From Desulfofarcimen acetoxidans DSM 771 (lineage in GTDB: Bacteria > Bacillota > Desulfotomaculia > Desulfotomaculales > Desulfofarciminaceae), in assembly GCF_000024205.1 (NCBI RefSeq), contig NC_013216.1, positions 434,001 through 498,000 of the forward strand: 64,000 nt of DNA. Direction: 5' to 3'. Both the position numbers and the translations under genes were made by a program. Under the pieces are notes generated by a model. It saw only the letters and a program-made list of their open reading frames with translations. It made no database searches and was not told the DNA's origin. Shown here piece after piece: positions 37,576-46,550 of the stretch; position 1 is the stretch's first letter, and every line of letters starts with the position of its first letter.

Positions 37576-37709
37576 TACACGATTATGTGATTTTTAGTGA
37601 TTATTTTATTATAATAATGTGATTCATCTTGACTGATATTGGAATTTCGCCTATACTTATCAATATAAATGTGATTATAATACGATAAATATTTATAATA
37701 ATGTGTTAT
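37576..37709 (+). promoter_or_regulatory. Four repeats of an ATAATGTGATT motif before the DUF4143 ATPase
   Basis: Near-copies are at about 37582 (ATTATGTGATT), 37614 (ATAATGTGATT), 37667 (AAATGTGATT) and 37699 (ATAATGTGTTA), all in the promoter gap. They may be binding sites of an unknown regulator. Confidence 0.4.
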
Positions 37710-37724
37710 TTGGGAGGTGGTAGT

Positions 37725-39068
37725 ATGGAAAGACTGGTTATGCAAAAGCTGCTGGACTGGAAAAACTCCAAATATCGAAAACCCCTTATTTTAAAAGGGG
37801 TACGTCAGGTCGGTAAAACTTGGCTTCTCAAGGAATTCGCAAAACGCCGCTATGGAAACATGGCTTATTTCAACTTTGATGAGAACCCGGAGTATAAACA
37901 GTTTTTTGAGAGCACCAAGGATGTGGAGCGTATTCTGCAAAACCTGATGATGGCAAGCGGTGAGGTCATTAAACGAGACAGCCCGGAGGACACGCTCATT
38001 GTTTTTGACGAGATACAGGAATGTCCCAACGCTTTGAACACGCTGAAATATTTCTGTGAAAACACGCCCCATTATCATGTGGCTTGTGCAGGATCGTTAT
38101 TGGGCATTGCTCTTTCCAAACCTGCTTCTTTTCCGGTTGGCAAGGTGGATTTTTTGGAAATCATGCCAATGACCTTTACGGAATTTTTAATGGCCAATGG
38201 CGACGGAAACTTCGCCGCTTACATGGACAGCGTAGATAGAATCGAGCCAATTCCGGAGGCTTTTTTCAATCCACTATATGAGAAGCTTAAAATGTATTTT
38301 GTAACAGGCGGTATGCCGGAATCTGTTCGCTCCTGGACGCAAGACCGGAATGTAGAGCTGATGCAGCAGGTTCTGTCTAATATTTTGGGCGCCTATGAAC
38401 GTGATTTTGCCAAGCACCCAGACCCTAAGGACTTTCCGAAAATATCGCTGATATGGAAGTCAATCCCTTCCCAACTGGCAAGGGAGAATAAGAAGTTTAT
38501 CTATAAGGTTGTTAAGGAAGGAGCAAGGGCCAGAGAATACGAGGATGCCCTGCAATGGCTTTGCGATGCAAACCTAACTTATAAGATATACCGCAGTACC
38601 GCGCCGGGTTTGCCAATTTCGGCTTATGACGATTTATCTGCCTTCAAGTTATATATGGCAGATGTAGGACTGTTGCGCCGCTTATCCCTTTTAGCCCCTT
38701 CTGCCTTTGGCGAGGGCAATCGGCTGTTTGTGGAATTTAAAGGTGCTTTAAGTGAGAATTATGTCCTGCAGGCGCTGCAAAACCAGTTTGAAGTCATGCC
38801 ACGCTATTGGACGATGGACAATCCGCGGTATGAAGTTGACTTTCTAATCCAGAGAGAAAACGAGATTTTACCGGTGGAAGTAAAATCGGAGAGCAATGTG
38901 GAAAGCCGGAGCCTGAAAAAGTACAAAGAAAAATACGAAGATAAGGTAAAGCTTCGTGTCCGGTTTTCATTGAATAACCCGCGCCTTGATGATGACCTGC
39001 TGAATATACCGTTGTTTATGGCCGATCATGCGGATAGGATTATCGGGATGGCTTTGGAGCGGATTTAA
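37725..39068 (+). CDS. AAA-type ATPase with DUF4143 domain
   Basis: About 447 aa. Walker A in KGVRQVGKTWLLKEFAKRR near residue 25, Walker B in LIVFDEIQECPNALNTLKYF. The middle region (LEIMPMTFTEFL; YFVTGGMPESVRSW) and the C-terminal DUF4143 nuclease-like part (YEVDFLIQRENEILPVEVKS, with D...E.K residues) are typical. The family is very common in anaerobes and its function is unproven. ATG 37725 follows GGGAGGTGG. An IS605-type element begins within a few bases of the stop codon. Confidence 0.9.
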   Translation: MERLVMQKLLDWKNSKYRKPLILKGVRQVGKTWLLKEFAKRRYGNMAYFNFDENPEYKQFFESTKDVERILQNLMMASGEVIKRDSPEDTLIVFDEIQECPNALNTLKYFCENTPHYHVACAGSLLGIALSKPASFPVGKVDFLEIMPMTFTEFLMANGDGNFAAYMDSVDRIEPIPEAFFNPLYEKLKMYFVTGGMPESVRSWTQDRNVELMQQVLSNILGAYERDFAKHPDPKDFPKISLIWKSIPSQLARENKKFIYKVVKEGARAREYEDALQWLCDANLTYKIYRSTAPGLPISAYDDLSAFKLYMADVGLLRRLSLLAPSAFGEGNRLFVEFKGALSENYVLQALQNQFEVMPRYWTMDNPRYEVDFLIQRENEILPVEVKSESNVESRSLKKYKEKYEDKVKLRVRFSLNNPRLDDDLLNIPLFMADHADRIIGMALERI

Positions 39069-39208
39069 CCAAACCCCGCCAGAATTCCCCCACCTCTAAG
39101 GTGGTGGGATGAATGGCGGCCTTGTTTTGTGTACTAATAAAATGTTTGCCAAAGCCTCTATGATGTGGCAAAATATAATCAGACGCAATAACGAAAGGCT
39201 GATTATTA

Positions 39209-39613
39209 TTGAGCAAACTTGATACAAATAGCCACTCGGTCTTCTTACTCACATATCATCTGATTTTGGTAGTAAAATATCGCAGAAAAGTTATAAACGA
39301 CACAATAGCAAACCGTATCAAAGAAATTGGTGAGTATATTGCACCAAAATATAATATTAGTTTTCTTGAATACAACCATGACAAAGATCACACACGCATA
39401 TTGTTCAAGGCTCACCCTAATACGGAAATTTCTAAGTACATCAATGCATTCAAAAGTGCATCATCCAGACTTATTAAAAAGGAGTTTCCGGAAGTTAGAA
39501 AGCAGCTGTGGAAAGAATATTTTTGGTCGCAAAGTTTTTGTCTTCTAACTACAGGTGGTGCACCCATTGAAGTAATTAAGAAGTACATTGAAACCCAGGG
39601 TGAAAAGAGGTGA
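39209..39613 (+). CDS. tnpA: IS200/IS605 TnpA (Y1 HUH transposase) with altered HUH motif
   Basis: 134 aa, TTG start. Family hallmarks are present: LTYHLILVVKYRRKVI, SSRLIKKEFPEVRKQLWKEY, FWSQSFCLLTTGGAPIEVIK and the catalytic Tyr in KKYIETQG. The metal-binding HxH is damaged: DHTRILF stands where family members have DHxHILF, so the second His is Arg (CGC from CAC). The enzyme is probably unable to bind its metal. It overlaps tnpB by 4 bases. Confidence 0.9.
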   Translation: MSKLDTNSHSVFLLTYHLILVVKYRRKVINDTIANRIKEIGEYIAPKYNISFLEYNHDKDHTRILFKAHPNTEISKYINAFKSASSRLIKKEFPEVRKQLWKEYFWSQSFCLLTTGGAPIEVIKKYIETQGEKR

Positions 39614-40710
39614 ATCATTTGCAAATTGTCTACCGGTTTGAAATGCGTCCGACCAAAGAGCAACAGAAAAAAATGTTTCACACACTAAAACTTTGCCGGA
39701 AACTCTATAACTGGTCTTTATCTGAGCGTCAGCGTGTGTATAAAGAAACCGGCCAAGGGTTGACATATAATAAACAGCAGAATATGCTGCCGGGCTATAC
39801 AAAAGAACATCTGGAATACAAGCAAGTTCACAGTCAGGTAATGCAGGATACTTTGCGCCGGGTAGACTTTGCCTATCAGCGGTTTTTTGCCAAAGAAGCC
39901 GGATACCCCCGGTTCAAAAACCGTGACCATTACACATCATTTACCTATCCCCAGGTGGATGCTGTAAAGAAAACTTTCTCTAAGCCGGGTAAAATCTATC
40001 TCTCTAAGATTGGTTTTGTAAAAATGACAACTCACCGGGAATTTGATGCCAGTCAAATATCCAGGGTTAACATAAAGTATCACGGTGGTAAGTGGTACGC
40101 TAATTTGACTGCCGAAGTGGAAGTACTCGAAAATCTTATCGACAGTACCAAATCCATTGGAATAGACGTGGGCCTTGAACATTTTGCTGTATTGTCTGAT
40201 AGTACAGAAATAGGAACCCCAAAATACTATCGTAAATCAGAAAGGAAGTTAGCCAAACAACAGCGAAGACTTTCTCGCAAAAAGAAAGGTTCTAACAACC
40301 GAGGGAAAGCCAAAACTAAAGTGGCTAAACTTCATGCTAAGATAACTAATCAACGAAAAGACTTTCTACACAAGGCCAGTCTAGACGTGGTTCAGAGCCA
40401 TGATATTGTCTTCATGGAAGATCTAAAGAGCAAGAACATGGTCAAAAACCACTACCTAGCTAAAAGCATACATGATGCTTCATGGGGTACATTCAGAAAC
40501 TTTGTTGAGTATAAATGTCACAGATATGGTAAAATATTTCTTCCTGTCCCTCCTCATGGCACTTCCCAGACATGTCTTTGTGGTGCCAATGTGCCAAAGG
40601 ATTTGAGTGTCAGAGTGCACCGGTGTCCTGCTTGTGGAATGGTTATGCCCAGGGATTTGGTGTCAGCCATATTGATAGAACGTCGTGGCTTAGAAATGCT
40701 AGCGGCTTAG
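39610..40710 (+). CDS. tnpB: TnpB RNA-guided nuclease (OrfB_IS605)
   Basis: 366 aa. N-terminal helix-rich part (LCRKLYNWSLSERQRVYKET). RuvC-I Asp in SIGIDVGLEHFAVLS, RuvC-II Glu in IVFMEDLKSKNM, zinc ribbon CLCGANV...CPACG and RuvC-III Asp in MPRDLVSAIL. All three RuvC acids appear present. TnpB uses an RNA from the element's right end to cut DNA and so retain the element. Likely active even if TnpA is not. Confidence 0.92.
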   Translation: MNHLQIVYRFEMRPTKEQQKKMFHTLKLCRKLYNWSLSERQRVYKETGQGLTYNKQQNMLPGYTKEHLEYKQVHSQVMQDTLRRVDFAYQRFFAKEAGYPRFKNRDHYTSFTYPQVDAVKKTFSKPGKIYLSKIGFVKMTTHREFDASQISRVNIKYHGGKWYANLTAEVEVLENLIDSTKSIGIDVGLEHFAVLSDSTEIGTPKYYRKSERKLAKQQRRLSRKKKGSNNRGKAKTKVAKLHAKITNQRKDFLHKASLDVVQSHDIVFMEDLKSKNMVKNHYLAKSIHDASWGTFRNFVEYKCHRYGKIFLPVPPHGTSQTCLCGANVPKDLSVRVHRCPACGMVMPRDLVSAILIERRGLEMLAA

Positions 40711-40877
40711 ATATATAGTTGTAGGGCGGGGACCGCCCGAAGTCGTGCCTGCTGGAGGCCGTGTAAGACCTATTGCTCTTTGTAACGGTAGGCCGTGGCT
40801 GATGAATCAGGAAACGCTCGTTGATGTTCCTTTGGAAGCCCCCGCTTCTTAGTGGAACGTAAGCGGGGGTAGTTCAC
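40711..40877 (+). ncRNA. Probable right-end omega RNA (reRNA) of TnpB
   Basis: Structured, GC-rich, non-coding stretch after tnpB with several stems (GGGCGGGGACCGCCC near 40724; the right-end hairpin at 40839-40869). By analogy to ISDra2, the guide would be the roughly 16-20 bases that follow the element end at about 40877. Confidence 0.65.
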
Positions 40878-40966
40878 AAAGGCTGATAAATAGAGATACC
40901 AAGAGTTAAGAACACAATTATTGAGATAGGGGGGGTTGATTTGTTGATGAAAGAAATCGTTACAAT

Positions 40967-41203
40967 TTAATCTTCCGGCATAGGCCGTTCGAGCACTGCA
41001 TTTGGGTGGTCATTTTCCCTGGACGTCTTCCTTGAGTGGCACGACTGGCAAAGAGGCTGGAGGTTCTCTCTGGCCAAGTTAACCACGTCGCCGTCAATTT
41101 GGTCGACCTGGGTAGCAGGGGTAAGCCGGCCTTTCTTTGCACACTCACGGCAAAGGGGTTCCTCTTTGAGGACCGATAACCTCAGCTTACGCCAGGCGGG
41201 CAC
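40967..41203 (-). pseudogene. Remnant of a phage-type HNH endonuclease
   Basis: 78 aa C-terminal part: LCRECAKKGRLTPATQVDQI, then DGDVVNLARENLQPLCQSCH. Both CxxC pairs remain, but the key His of the usual VDHI motif is Gln (VDQI), and the usual N-terminal third is missing. HNH nucleases of this kind sit beside phage packaging genes. Inactive prophage debris. Confidence 0.7.
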
Positions 41204-41312
41204 CGTAGCCCTGCTTTGTGGATGAGCCGCGCTGGCGGTTATCCCCCGCTAGGGCTATTATATTCTGCTATTCCTATATTACCATTATACAACTTTACTT
41301 TCGTCATTTTCG

Positions 41313-42317
41313 TCAACTTTTGATTGACCTTTTAAACATAACCTGAGTATAATTCTCAATGTCATTGGGCATTAACATATTGTACTTTTGCTTTACAGCA
41401 ATAAAATACTCACCGATAATCTCTTTGCTGATTTTGCGGTTAGAATGTGTGTCAGCAGGCAGATTGCCACGCGTTTTGATCCAAGGCATTTCAGAGTGCG
41501 TAAACCGCTCCAGTATTTTCCCACTGTAACAGCAAAAGTTCTGAATAATACTGTCAATAACGGCTTTTTCCGCATCCGTAAACACAGAAACATCAAATTC
41601 ATCGTTGCTTTCAATTGGGTCAAAACGGTAACTCGAATAACGGTTATAGATTTCCCGGTAAACCGGGCCATGTACCCAAGCTTCGCAATCCTCTGTAAAC
41701 AAGAAACTGTCCATAAATGCATAATAGAAACCCTGAATATAATAAAGAGCTTTCTGCAATGCCAGCGGTGTAATATCTTCGCACCGGAACAACAGGTAAC
41801 CGATGACCTTATCTACTTTAGACGTCTCATTTTTTTGTTCACCAAGCAATTCTACAGTGGCGCGTTTGCTCTTTTCATACGCCATTAGAGATTTCAGGTT
41901 TCCTTTGCTTTCTTCCAGCAGTGACAGATAAAAAGCCGGTTCCTCATAAATTCTCCGCAGTACATCGGAATACTGCTTTGTCGGCATATCACCGTCACAA
42001 TAGCGGGTAAACGTCATTTCTCCCCAACCTAAAAGCAAGGAGAGTGGACGTTTTCCAATGTTGTACTTTTGTGGAATCTCCAAGATTTTCTCAAACGAAA
42101 TGATCCCGTTTTTTTGACGATAAGCATCATACAATATTTTTAGATTCTCATCCTCAATTTCGGCTGCATAGACTTCAGCACCACATTCGGCACATATCGC
42201 CTTCTTTCCGGCAAATTCATATTCTTCACCTTTTAATGCGCCTGTCGTAGAAACACTTTTCAATGAATAGGCAACATCTTTTCTGCATTCCTCACAAAAT
42301 GTCATTTTCCCATCCAT
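41313..42317 (-). CDS. Panacea-domain antitoxin with N-terminal zinc finger/HTH
   Basis: About 334 aa. Residues 1-50 carry a YgiT/MqsA-like zinc finger (FCEECRKDVAYSLKS ... CAECGAEV). An HTH follows (LGWGEMTFTRYCDGDMPTKQ, then YSDVLRRIYEEPAFYLSLLE). The C-terminal half is a Panacea/SocA-type domain (VIGYLLFRCEDITPLALQKA, then LYYIQGFYYAF; EAWVHGPVYREIYNRYSSYR). Panacea domains neutralise many toxin types. The zinc-finger/HTH part should repress its own operon. ATG 42317 is chosen for the AAAGGAGG in front of it. It lies just downstream of its toxin gene. Confidence 0.85.
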   Translation of the reverse strand: MDGKMTFCEECRKDVAYSLKSVSTTGALKGEEYEFAGKKAICAECGAEVYAAEIEDENLKILYDAYRQKNGIISFEKILEIPQKYNIGKRPLSLLLGWGEMTFTRYCDGDMPTKQYSDVLRRIYEEPAFYLSLLEESKGNLKSLMAYEKSKRATVELLGEQKNETSKVDKVIGYLLFRCEDITPLALQKALYYIQGFYYAFMDSFLFTEDCEAWVHGPVYREIYNRYSSYRFDPIESNDEFDVSVFTDAEKAVIDSIIQNFCCYSGKILERFTHSEMPWIKTRGNLPADTHSNRKISKEIIGEYFIAVKQKYNMLMPNDIENYTQVMFKRSIKS

Positions 42318-42344
42318 AAAGCTCCCTCCTTTCACTTCAGGGCA

Positions 42345-42755
42345 TTACCTAAACAAGTAATCTATCGGCTTATTACGCTTATGGAATGATATGACTACCA
42401 CACGCTTTCCTCCATTGGGGTCGATTATGTTAAATTTGTTATAAACATCTACCCATTCCTCATTGCCTTCAAAATTGAACAGCATGACCTGCGGACAAAA
42501 AACATATAACACCTCATGCTCAAATCCCAATTTCATATTTTGCAGAGTATGGCAGAAGTCCTCTGGTGCTATTTTTAGAAGAATCTCTTTCTGCTTTTTG
42601 TTGGTGAGATTATATTCATTTATGAAATCAATGTTTTCCTGTCTATTCTCATTTTTTGAAATGTAAAATCGGCTTTCTCTAACGCAATCCTGTATTGTCT
42701 GCAAAACAGTAAAAATTTGCTCTTTGGTATATTTCTGATTGTAATGAGGGTCCAT
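42345..42755 (-). CDS. Toxin partner of the Panacea antitoxin (MqsR-like)
   Basis: About 136 aa. EYNLTNKKQKEILLKIAPED, FCHTLQNMKLGFEHEVLYVF and VVVISFHKRNKPIDYLFR. The pattern (GF-E-VLYVF, C-terminal FHK) and pairing with a YgiT/MqsA-like antitoxin suggest an MqsR-like mRNA interferase, but the match is by eye. ATG 42755 follows AGAGGTGAT. About 27 bases separate it from the antitoxin start, so this is one operon. It lies inside phage debris, consistent with cargo that stabilised a prophage. Confidence 0.7.
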   Translation of the reverse strand: MDPHYNQKYTKEQIFTVLQTIQDCVRESRFYISKNENRQENIDFINEYNLTNKKQKEILLKIAPEDFCHTLQNMKLGFEHEVLYVFCPQVMLFNFEGNEEWVDVYNKFNIIDPNGGKRVVVISFHKRNKPIDYLFR

Positions 42756-42837
42756 TGCATCACCTCTTTGCAATGCAATGATACTATATTATATGCTGTT
42801 TGTAAATATATATGCATCAATTGGTGCACATTTTAAA

Positions 42838-42874
42838 AAAGAGTGCTCTCGTCAACAGCCGGAAAGCACTCTTT
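42838..42874 (-). terminator. Intrinsic terminator, minus strand
   Basis: Perfect 10-bp stem AAAGAGTGCT/AGCACTCTTT followed by a T-run on the minus strand, just after the phage regulator fragment at 42881. Confidence 0.75.
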
Positions 42875-42880
42875 ACGATA

Positions 42881-43009
42881 TCAGACAGCTATATTTTTCT
42901 TTTCATTAAAACGGTGCTTTTTTAAAAACTCGTTATGCTTGCGGCGCGGGTACTGCCCATCATATTTGCCGATAGAAAACGCAATCTGCTGCCACGTCAT
43001 GCCGTTGAT
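42881..43009 (-). pseudogene. C-terminal fragment of a phage regulator-like protein
   Basis: 42 residues with no start codon: INGMTWQQIAFSIGKYDGQY, then PRRKHNEFLKKHRF. This is the end of the small HTH/sigma-like late regulators of clostridial phages. The gap 43010-43199 shows no frame. Confidence 0.5.
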
Positions 43010-43199
43010 GTTTTATTTCTATGTTTTTTTCTCTCATGCAAGTCCTTTCTGCCTTTCCAGGGTTCCAGGTTCCAAGGGGAACCAAGAATTCCAAACCTAT
43101 ACGCGCATATATGCGGGTACGCACGATAACCCTTTTCCTATATCTATAATTCTTTATTTATATTGGAACTATGGAACCTTTGGAAAAAGCGTTGATAAA

Positions 43200-43390
43200 T
43201 CAAGGTTCTAAAAGGTTCCGAGATTGAGGTGTGGATTCATCTGAAGCTCGTACCCACACATACTGAGCGCCATAGCCCTTGATTTTCTTTTTCTGACCGG
43301 AATACGCCCAGCCGCCGATCTTTTGCATGATCAGCTTGATTTTGTAGCTATCCACCTGAGCCGGTACGGGAATATTTACATTCGCCGCTG
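43200..43390 (-). pseudogene. C-terminal fragment of a phage replication-type protein
   Basis: About 60 meaningful residues (VDSYKIKLIMQKIGGWAYSG, then QKKKIKGYGAQYVWVR) resembling the end of phage primase/VirE-like proteins; weak recognition. The upstream part of this frame is antisense to the methyltransferase fragment at 43405, so a junction lies near 43395. Confidence 0.45.
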
Positions 43391-43404
43391 CTGAAATAAC
43401 AAAT

Positions 43405-43592
43405 GATAAGATATATGCGGTGGAGATATCCAAAGAAATGCTGGAGGTATTGCGGGTAAGAGCAGAGGAAAAGAATCTTGAAAATGTCATAACGGTAAAC
43501 GGCATTCAGGCAATGCCGGAATCTTCCTGTAGTGTTATTTTGCTTTGTACCGTTTTACATGAAGTGTCTGATGTGCAGAATATGATGAATAA
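43405..43592 (+). pseudogene. Fragment of a class I SAM methyltransferase
   Basis: No proper start: YAVEISKEMLEVLRVRAEEK, ENVITVNGIQAMPESSCSVI, LLCTVLHEVSDVQNMM. These are motifs post-I to III of a UbiE-like methyltransferase. Both ends are lost. Confidence 0.6.
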
Positions 43593-43621
43593 GGGGCATA
43601 ATAACAAGGAGTGTGGGTGAA

Positions 43622-44041
43622 ATGTGGAAATGTCCGAAGTGCGGTCGTGAATTTAAAAACACGGAACAAGATCACTTTTGTGTAAAACCAAACAGTATTG
43701 ACGAATATATCGCGGCACAACCGGAAGATGTGCGGCCTCTGTTACAAAATATCCGCGAAGCTATCCACGCAGCTGCGCCGGAAGCCACGGAGAAGATCTC
43801 GTGGCAGATGCCGACATTCTGGCAGGACGAAAACCTCATCCACTTTGCGGCATTCAAAAAACATATTGGGCTGTATCCCGGCGGCGAAGCTACGTCTGAG
43901 TTTGCGAAGCGGCTCGCAGGATATAAGACTTCCAAGGGAGCGATCCAGTTGCCACTTGGCAAGCCAATCGATTATGAACTCATCACCGATATTGTGCGGT
44001 GGAGAACAAAGCGGAAAGCGAAAGGGAGTGAAATTCTATGA
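43622..44041 (+). CDS. DUF1801-type protein with N-terminal zinc ribbon
   Basis: About 139 aa. Start MWKCPKCGREFKNTEQDHFC (CxxC and later C, a zinc ribbon). Then a DUF1801/YdhG-like fold (IREAIHAAAPEATEKISWQM, PTFWQDENLIHFAAFKKHIG, LYPGGEATSEF). Proteins with this fold have been linked to iron handling, but the role is uncertain. ATG 43622 is preferred because AAGGAG lies upstream. It overlaps the next gene by 4 bases. Confidence 0.82.
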   Translation: MWKCPKCGREFKNTEQDHFCVKPNSIDEYIAAQPEDVRPLLQNIREAIHAAAPEATEKISWQMPTFWQDENLIHFAAFKKHIGLYPGGEATSEFAKRLAGYKTSKGAIQLPLGKPIDYELITDIVRWRTKRKAKGSEIL

Positions 44042-44385
44042 CAAATGAGCGCGTATATAAGATGGCGTTTTCGACCGTCTACCCGCTGCTTGTTCAAAAG
44101 GCGGAGCGCAAAGGGCGTATCAAATCCGAGGTTGATGCCGTGATTTGCTGGTTGACGGGATATGACGATTCTGGCTTGCAAGTGCAAATTGTGAAGAATG
44201 TAGACTACGAAACTTTCTTTAACGAAGCCCCACAGATAAATCCGAACGCTGCCAAAATTTCAGGTGTGATTTGCGGGCACCGTGTCGAAGAAATCAAAGA
44301 CCCACTCATGCAGAAAATCAGGTGGCTTGACAAACTGGTGGATGAATTGGCAAAAGGAAAGCCAGTGGAAAAGGTTTTGAGATAG
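44038..44385 (+). CDS. DUF2200 family protein
   Basis: 115 aa: MTNERVYKMAFSTVYPLLVQ, KAERKGRIKSEVDAVICWLT and FFNEAPQINPNAAKISGVIC match the DUF2200 family (about 110 aa, function unknown). The start overlaps the DUF1801-like stop (ATGA), so the two are co-translated. Confidence 0.85.
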   Translation: MTNERVYKMAFSTVYPLLVQKAERKGRIKSEVDAVICWLTGYDDSGLQVQIVKNVDYETFFNEAPQINPNAAKISGVICGHRVEEIKDPLMQKIRWLDKLVDELAKGKPVEKVLR

Positions 44386-44410
44386 ATAAAAAAATTAATA
44401 GATTATTGAA

Positions 44411-46077
44411 AAAGGAGGATATAACTGTTGCTAGAAAACTAAATTAATATCAAAAAACCTGCCATAATATGATATGATTTTGGTAGGTGATTAGGATGGA
44501 AAACCATATAAGTATTGGCAAAGCAGCTAAATATTTAGGGGTTAGTATTAATACTTTACGTGTTTGGGAAAAGAAAAAGATGTTACTTAAGGCTGTAAAG
44601 GAGACTAATAGCGCCTTAGTAATTATTGAGTATAAAGACCGTTTAGCACGGTTCGGTTATGCCTACTTAGAGAAATACATTAGCGACTTTGGCGGGCATA
44701 TTGTAGTAATAGAAAAAAAGCTGTCAAAGGTCATTGAAAGCGAGGTGACTGCCAGTGAAGACAACGGCGATGGGGATAATCCCGGAACTGACAGCTAAAC
44801 AGAAAAATACATTGATAACCTCATGGATCGTTACTGTGCCGCAGTTCGTTGGGCATTTAAAAGACTGCTGGACGGATGGAAAGTACAGGACATTCGTATA
44901 ACTGTACAAGGAAAGTTCAGACTTAACTCCCGGCAGGCTAACGATGCAGTATATGATGCCCAGACCACAATCAAAAGCCAATATGAATTAGTGCAGATGT
45001 ACTGTGAAAACGCCAAAGCAAAGGTTGAATTTACAGAAAAGCGTATCGCCAAGGCTAAATCACCGGCTAAGGTTGCCAAACTGCAAAAACGGTTAGAAAA
45101 GGAACAGCGTAAACTGGTCTTCTGGCAAAAGCACCTGGATAACAATACCTTTCCGCCTGTTGTATTCGGAGGAAAGAAGCTCTTTCAAGAACGCTGCAAA
45201 GGTAATATTACCAGGGAAGAGTGGCAGGAAGTCAGAAGTAACCGTTATCTGTCACGGGGAGATAAAACCAAAGGCGGCAACCTAAATACCCGCATATACG
45301 AAGACCAAGACCAAATCTATCTTGATATAGCCGCCGACCCGGTACAGAAAGGGAAATCCGTTCGGTATAACCGCATAATGGTGCCGGTCTATTTAGCTCA
45401 AAAGCCATCGAAAAAGACCGGCAAGATTAACGGTATCAACTACCGGCAAATGGTTTTGGATTATCTTAAAACAGGCAGTGCCTATCAGGTAGAAATCCTC
45501 TGCAGAGACGGGAAATATTACGTCCATGTGAGTATTGAAGAAGAAGTTCCGATGCCATATAACCATAAGGGTGCGTTTGGTGTAGACACCAACCCGGACG
45601 GATTAGGCGTAACCCAGGTAGAATGTCTGGGGCAATACCGGGGCAGTGAATGGCTTGGTCAAGGCGAATGGACTTATGCCAGAACAAACCGGAGAGATAA
45701 CCGAACCTGCGAAATGGCTAAGAAAGTAATCCTCCAGGCTAAAGAAAAAGGTTACGCCTTGGCGGTAGAGGACTTGAAGTTTAAAAATGACAAGTCCGTA
45801 ACGGCCAAGTTTAACCGAATGAGTCACAGTTTTGTCCGGTCGAAGTTTCTAAAAGCAGTTGACCGGTGTGCTGCCCGTGAGGGAGTGCCGATATTAAAGG
45901 TAAAACCGGCTTTTACTTCGGTCATAGGCATCCTAAAATACAAGCACATGTACGGCATAGCTGTTCACGAAGCGGCAGGCTATGTCATAGCCCGGCGTGG
46001 CTTGGGCTTTGATCATGAGAAGATACCCAAGATATTGCTTGATAAACTGGTTAAAAAGAAACTTGAATTTAAACAAA
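44411..46077 (+). mobile_element. Damaged IS607-family element, copy 1
   Basis: Nearly identical to 55275-57440 from the leader through tnpB. It has an internal deletion in tnpA, a frameshift at the start of tnpB, and loss of the 3' end from about 46077. The right-end RNA region is absent. Confidence 0.88.
44496..44798 (+). pseudogene. tnpA: IS607 TnpA (serine recombinase) with catalytic N-terminal half deleted, copy 1
   Basis: About 100 aa. MerR-like HTH (SIGKAAKYLGVSINTLRVWE) is joined in frame to the late part of the recombinase (KAVKETNSALVIIEYKDRLA, RFGYAYLEKYISDFGGHIVV). The stretch with the active Ser (YARVS), present in copy 2, is missing. Arg residues of DRLARFG remain. Inactive alone. 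Confidence 0.85.
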
Positions 46078-46103
46078 GCTTGTGTCAAAGTTTGGTAAGT
46101 TAA
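44755..46103 (+). pseudogene. tnpB: IS607-type TnpB, frameshifted and 3'-truncated, copy 1
   Basis: Starts at GTG 44755, overlapping tnpA. One G is lost (CAGAAAAATAC against CAGAAAGAATAC in copy 2), breaking the frame after about 17 codons; the long frame resumes at 44823. RuvC-I (FGVDTNPDGLGVTQVE) and RuvC-II (LAVEDLKFKND) are intact, but the C-terminus is replaced after KLEFKQ. Copy 2 has about 40 more residues. Confidence 0.85.
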
Positions 46104-46196
46104 ATATATTGATAAATATATTGATAAATTTATTTGTAATGCATATAATAATATCAAATGAAACTTGCTTAAAAGGTAAGAAAGGGTTTGATAAAT

Positions 46197-46526
46197 ATGC
46201 CTGAAAACATCTCTGTGAGGAATGTCATGAATTCTTTGGTACCAATATCCCGCTTTAACAAAGGCGAAGCTAACAAAATCTTTGATGAAGTTAAGGAAGC
46301 TGGATTTAAGATTGTGTTGAAAAATAATACGCCGACTTGTGTACTCTTAACGCCCGAAGTTTACGAACAAATGCTTGAAACGATAGAGGAATACCGGTTG
46401 TTACTGGAAGCGGAAAAACGTATGGAGAATACAAGTTCTGATGACTTAGTCCCGCAAGACAAAGTGTTAGCCGAGCTTGGTATAAACAAAACAGACTTGG
46501 ATAATGTAGAAGTGGAGCTTGAGTAA
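46197..46526 (+). CDS. Phd/YefM-type antitoxin
   Basis: 109 aa. Phd/YefM fold: MNSLVPISRFNKGEANKIFD, EVKEAGFKIVLKNNTPTCVL, LTPEVYEQMLETIEEYRLL, with an acidic C-terminus (toxin-binding). ATG 46197 follows AAAGGG. The RelE-type toxin start (GTG 46527) is at its stop codon, so this was a normal antitoxin-toxin operon before the IS1634 insertion. Confidence 0.85.
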   Translation: MPENISVRNVMNSLVPISRFNKGEANKIFDEVKEAGFKIVLKNNTPTCVLLTPEVYEQMLETIEEYRLLLEAEKRMENTSSDDLVPQDKVLAELGINKTDLDNVEVELE

Positions 46527-46550
46527 GTGTGGCAGGTGGAGTATTTAAAA

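Larger units (their letters stand above)
39085..40877 (+). mobile_element. IS200/IS605-family insertion element (tnpA + tnpB)
   Basis: The left-end hairpin (CCACC/GGTGG, 39088-39108) and right-end hairpin (CCCCCGCTT/AAGCGGGGG, 40839-40869) enclose TnpA and TnpB with a 4-base overlap. Exact ends are approximate. Such elements move as single strands without target duplication. The TTTAA just left of the element, overlapping the DUF4143 stop codon, could be the target/TAM. Confidence 0.85.

Noticed and set aside
46188-46196. Earlier TTG start of the Phd-like antitoxin
   Set aside because: ATG 46197 fits the family start and has a better-placed ribosome site.
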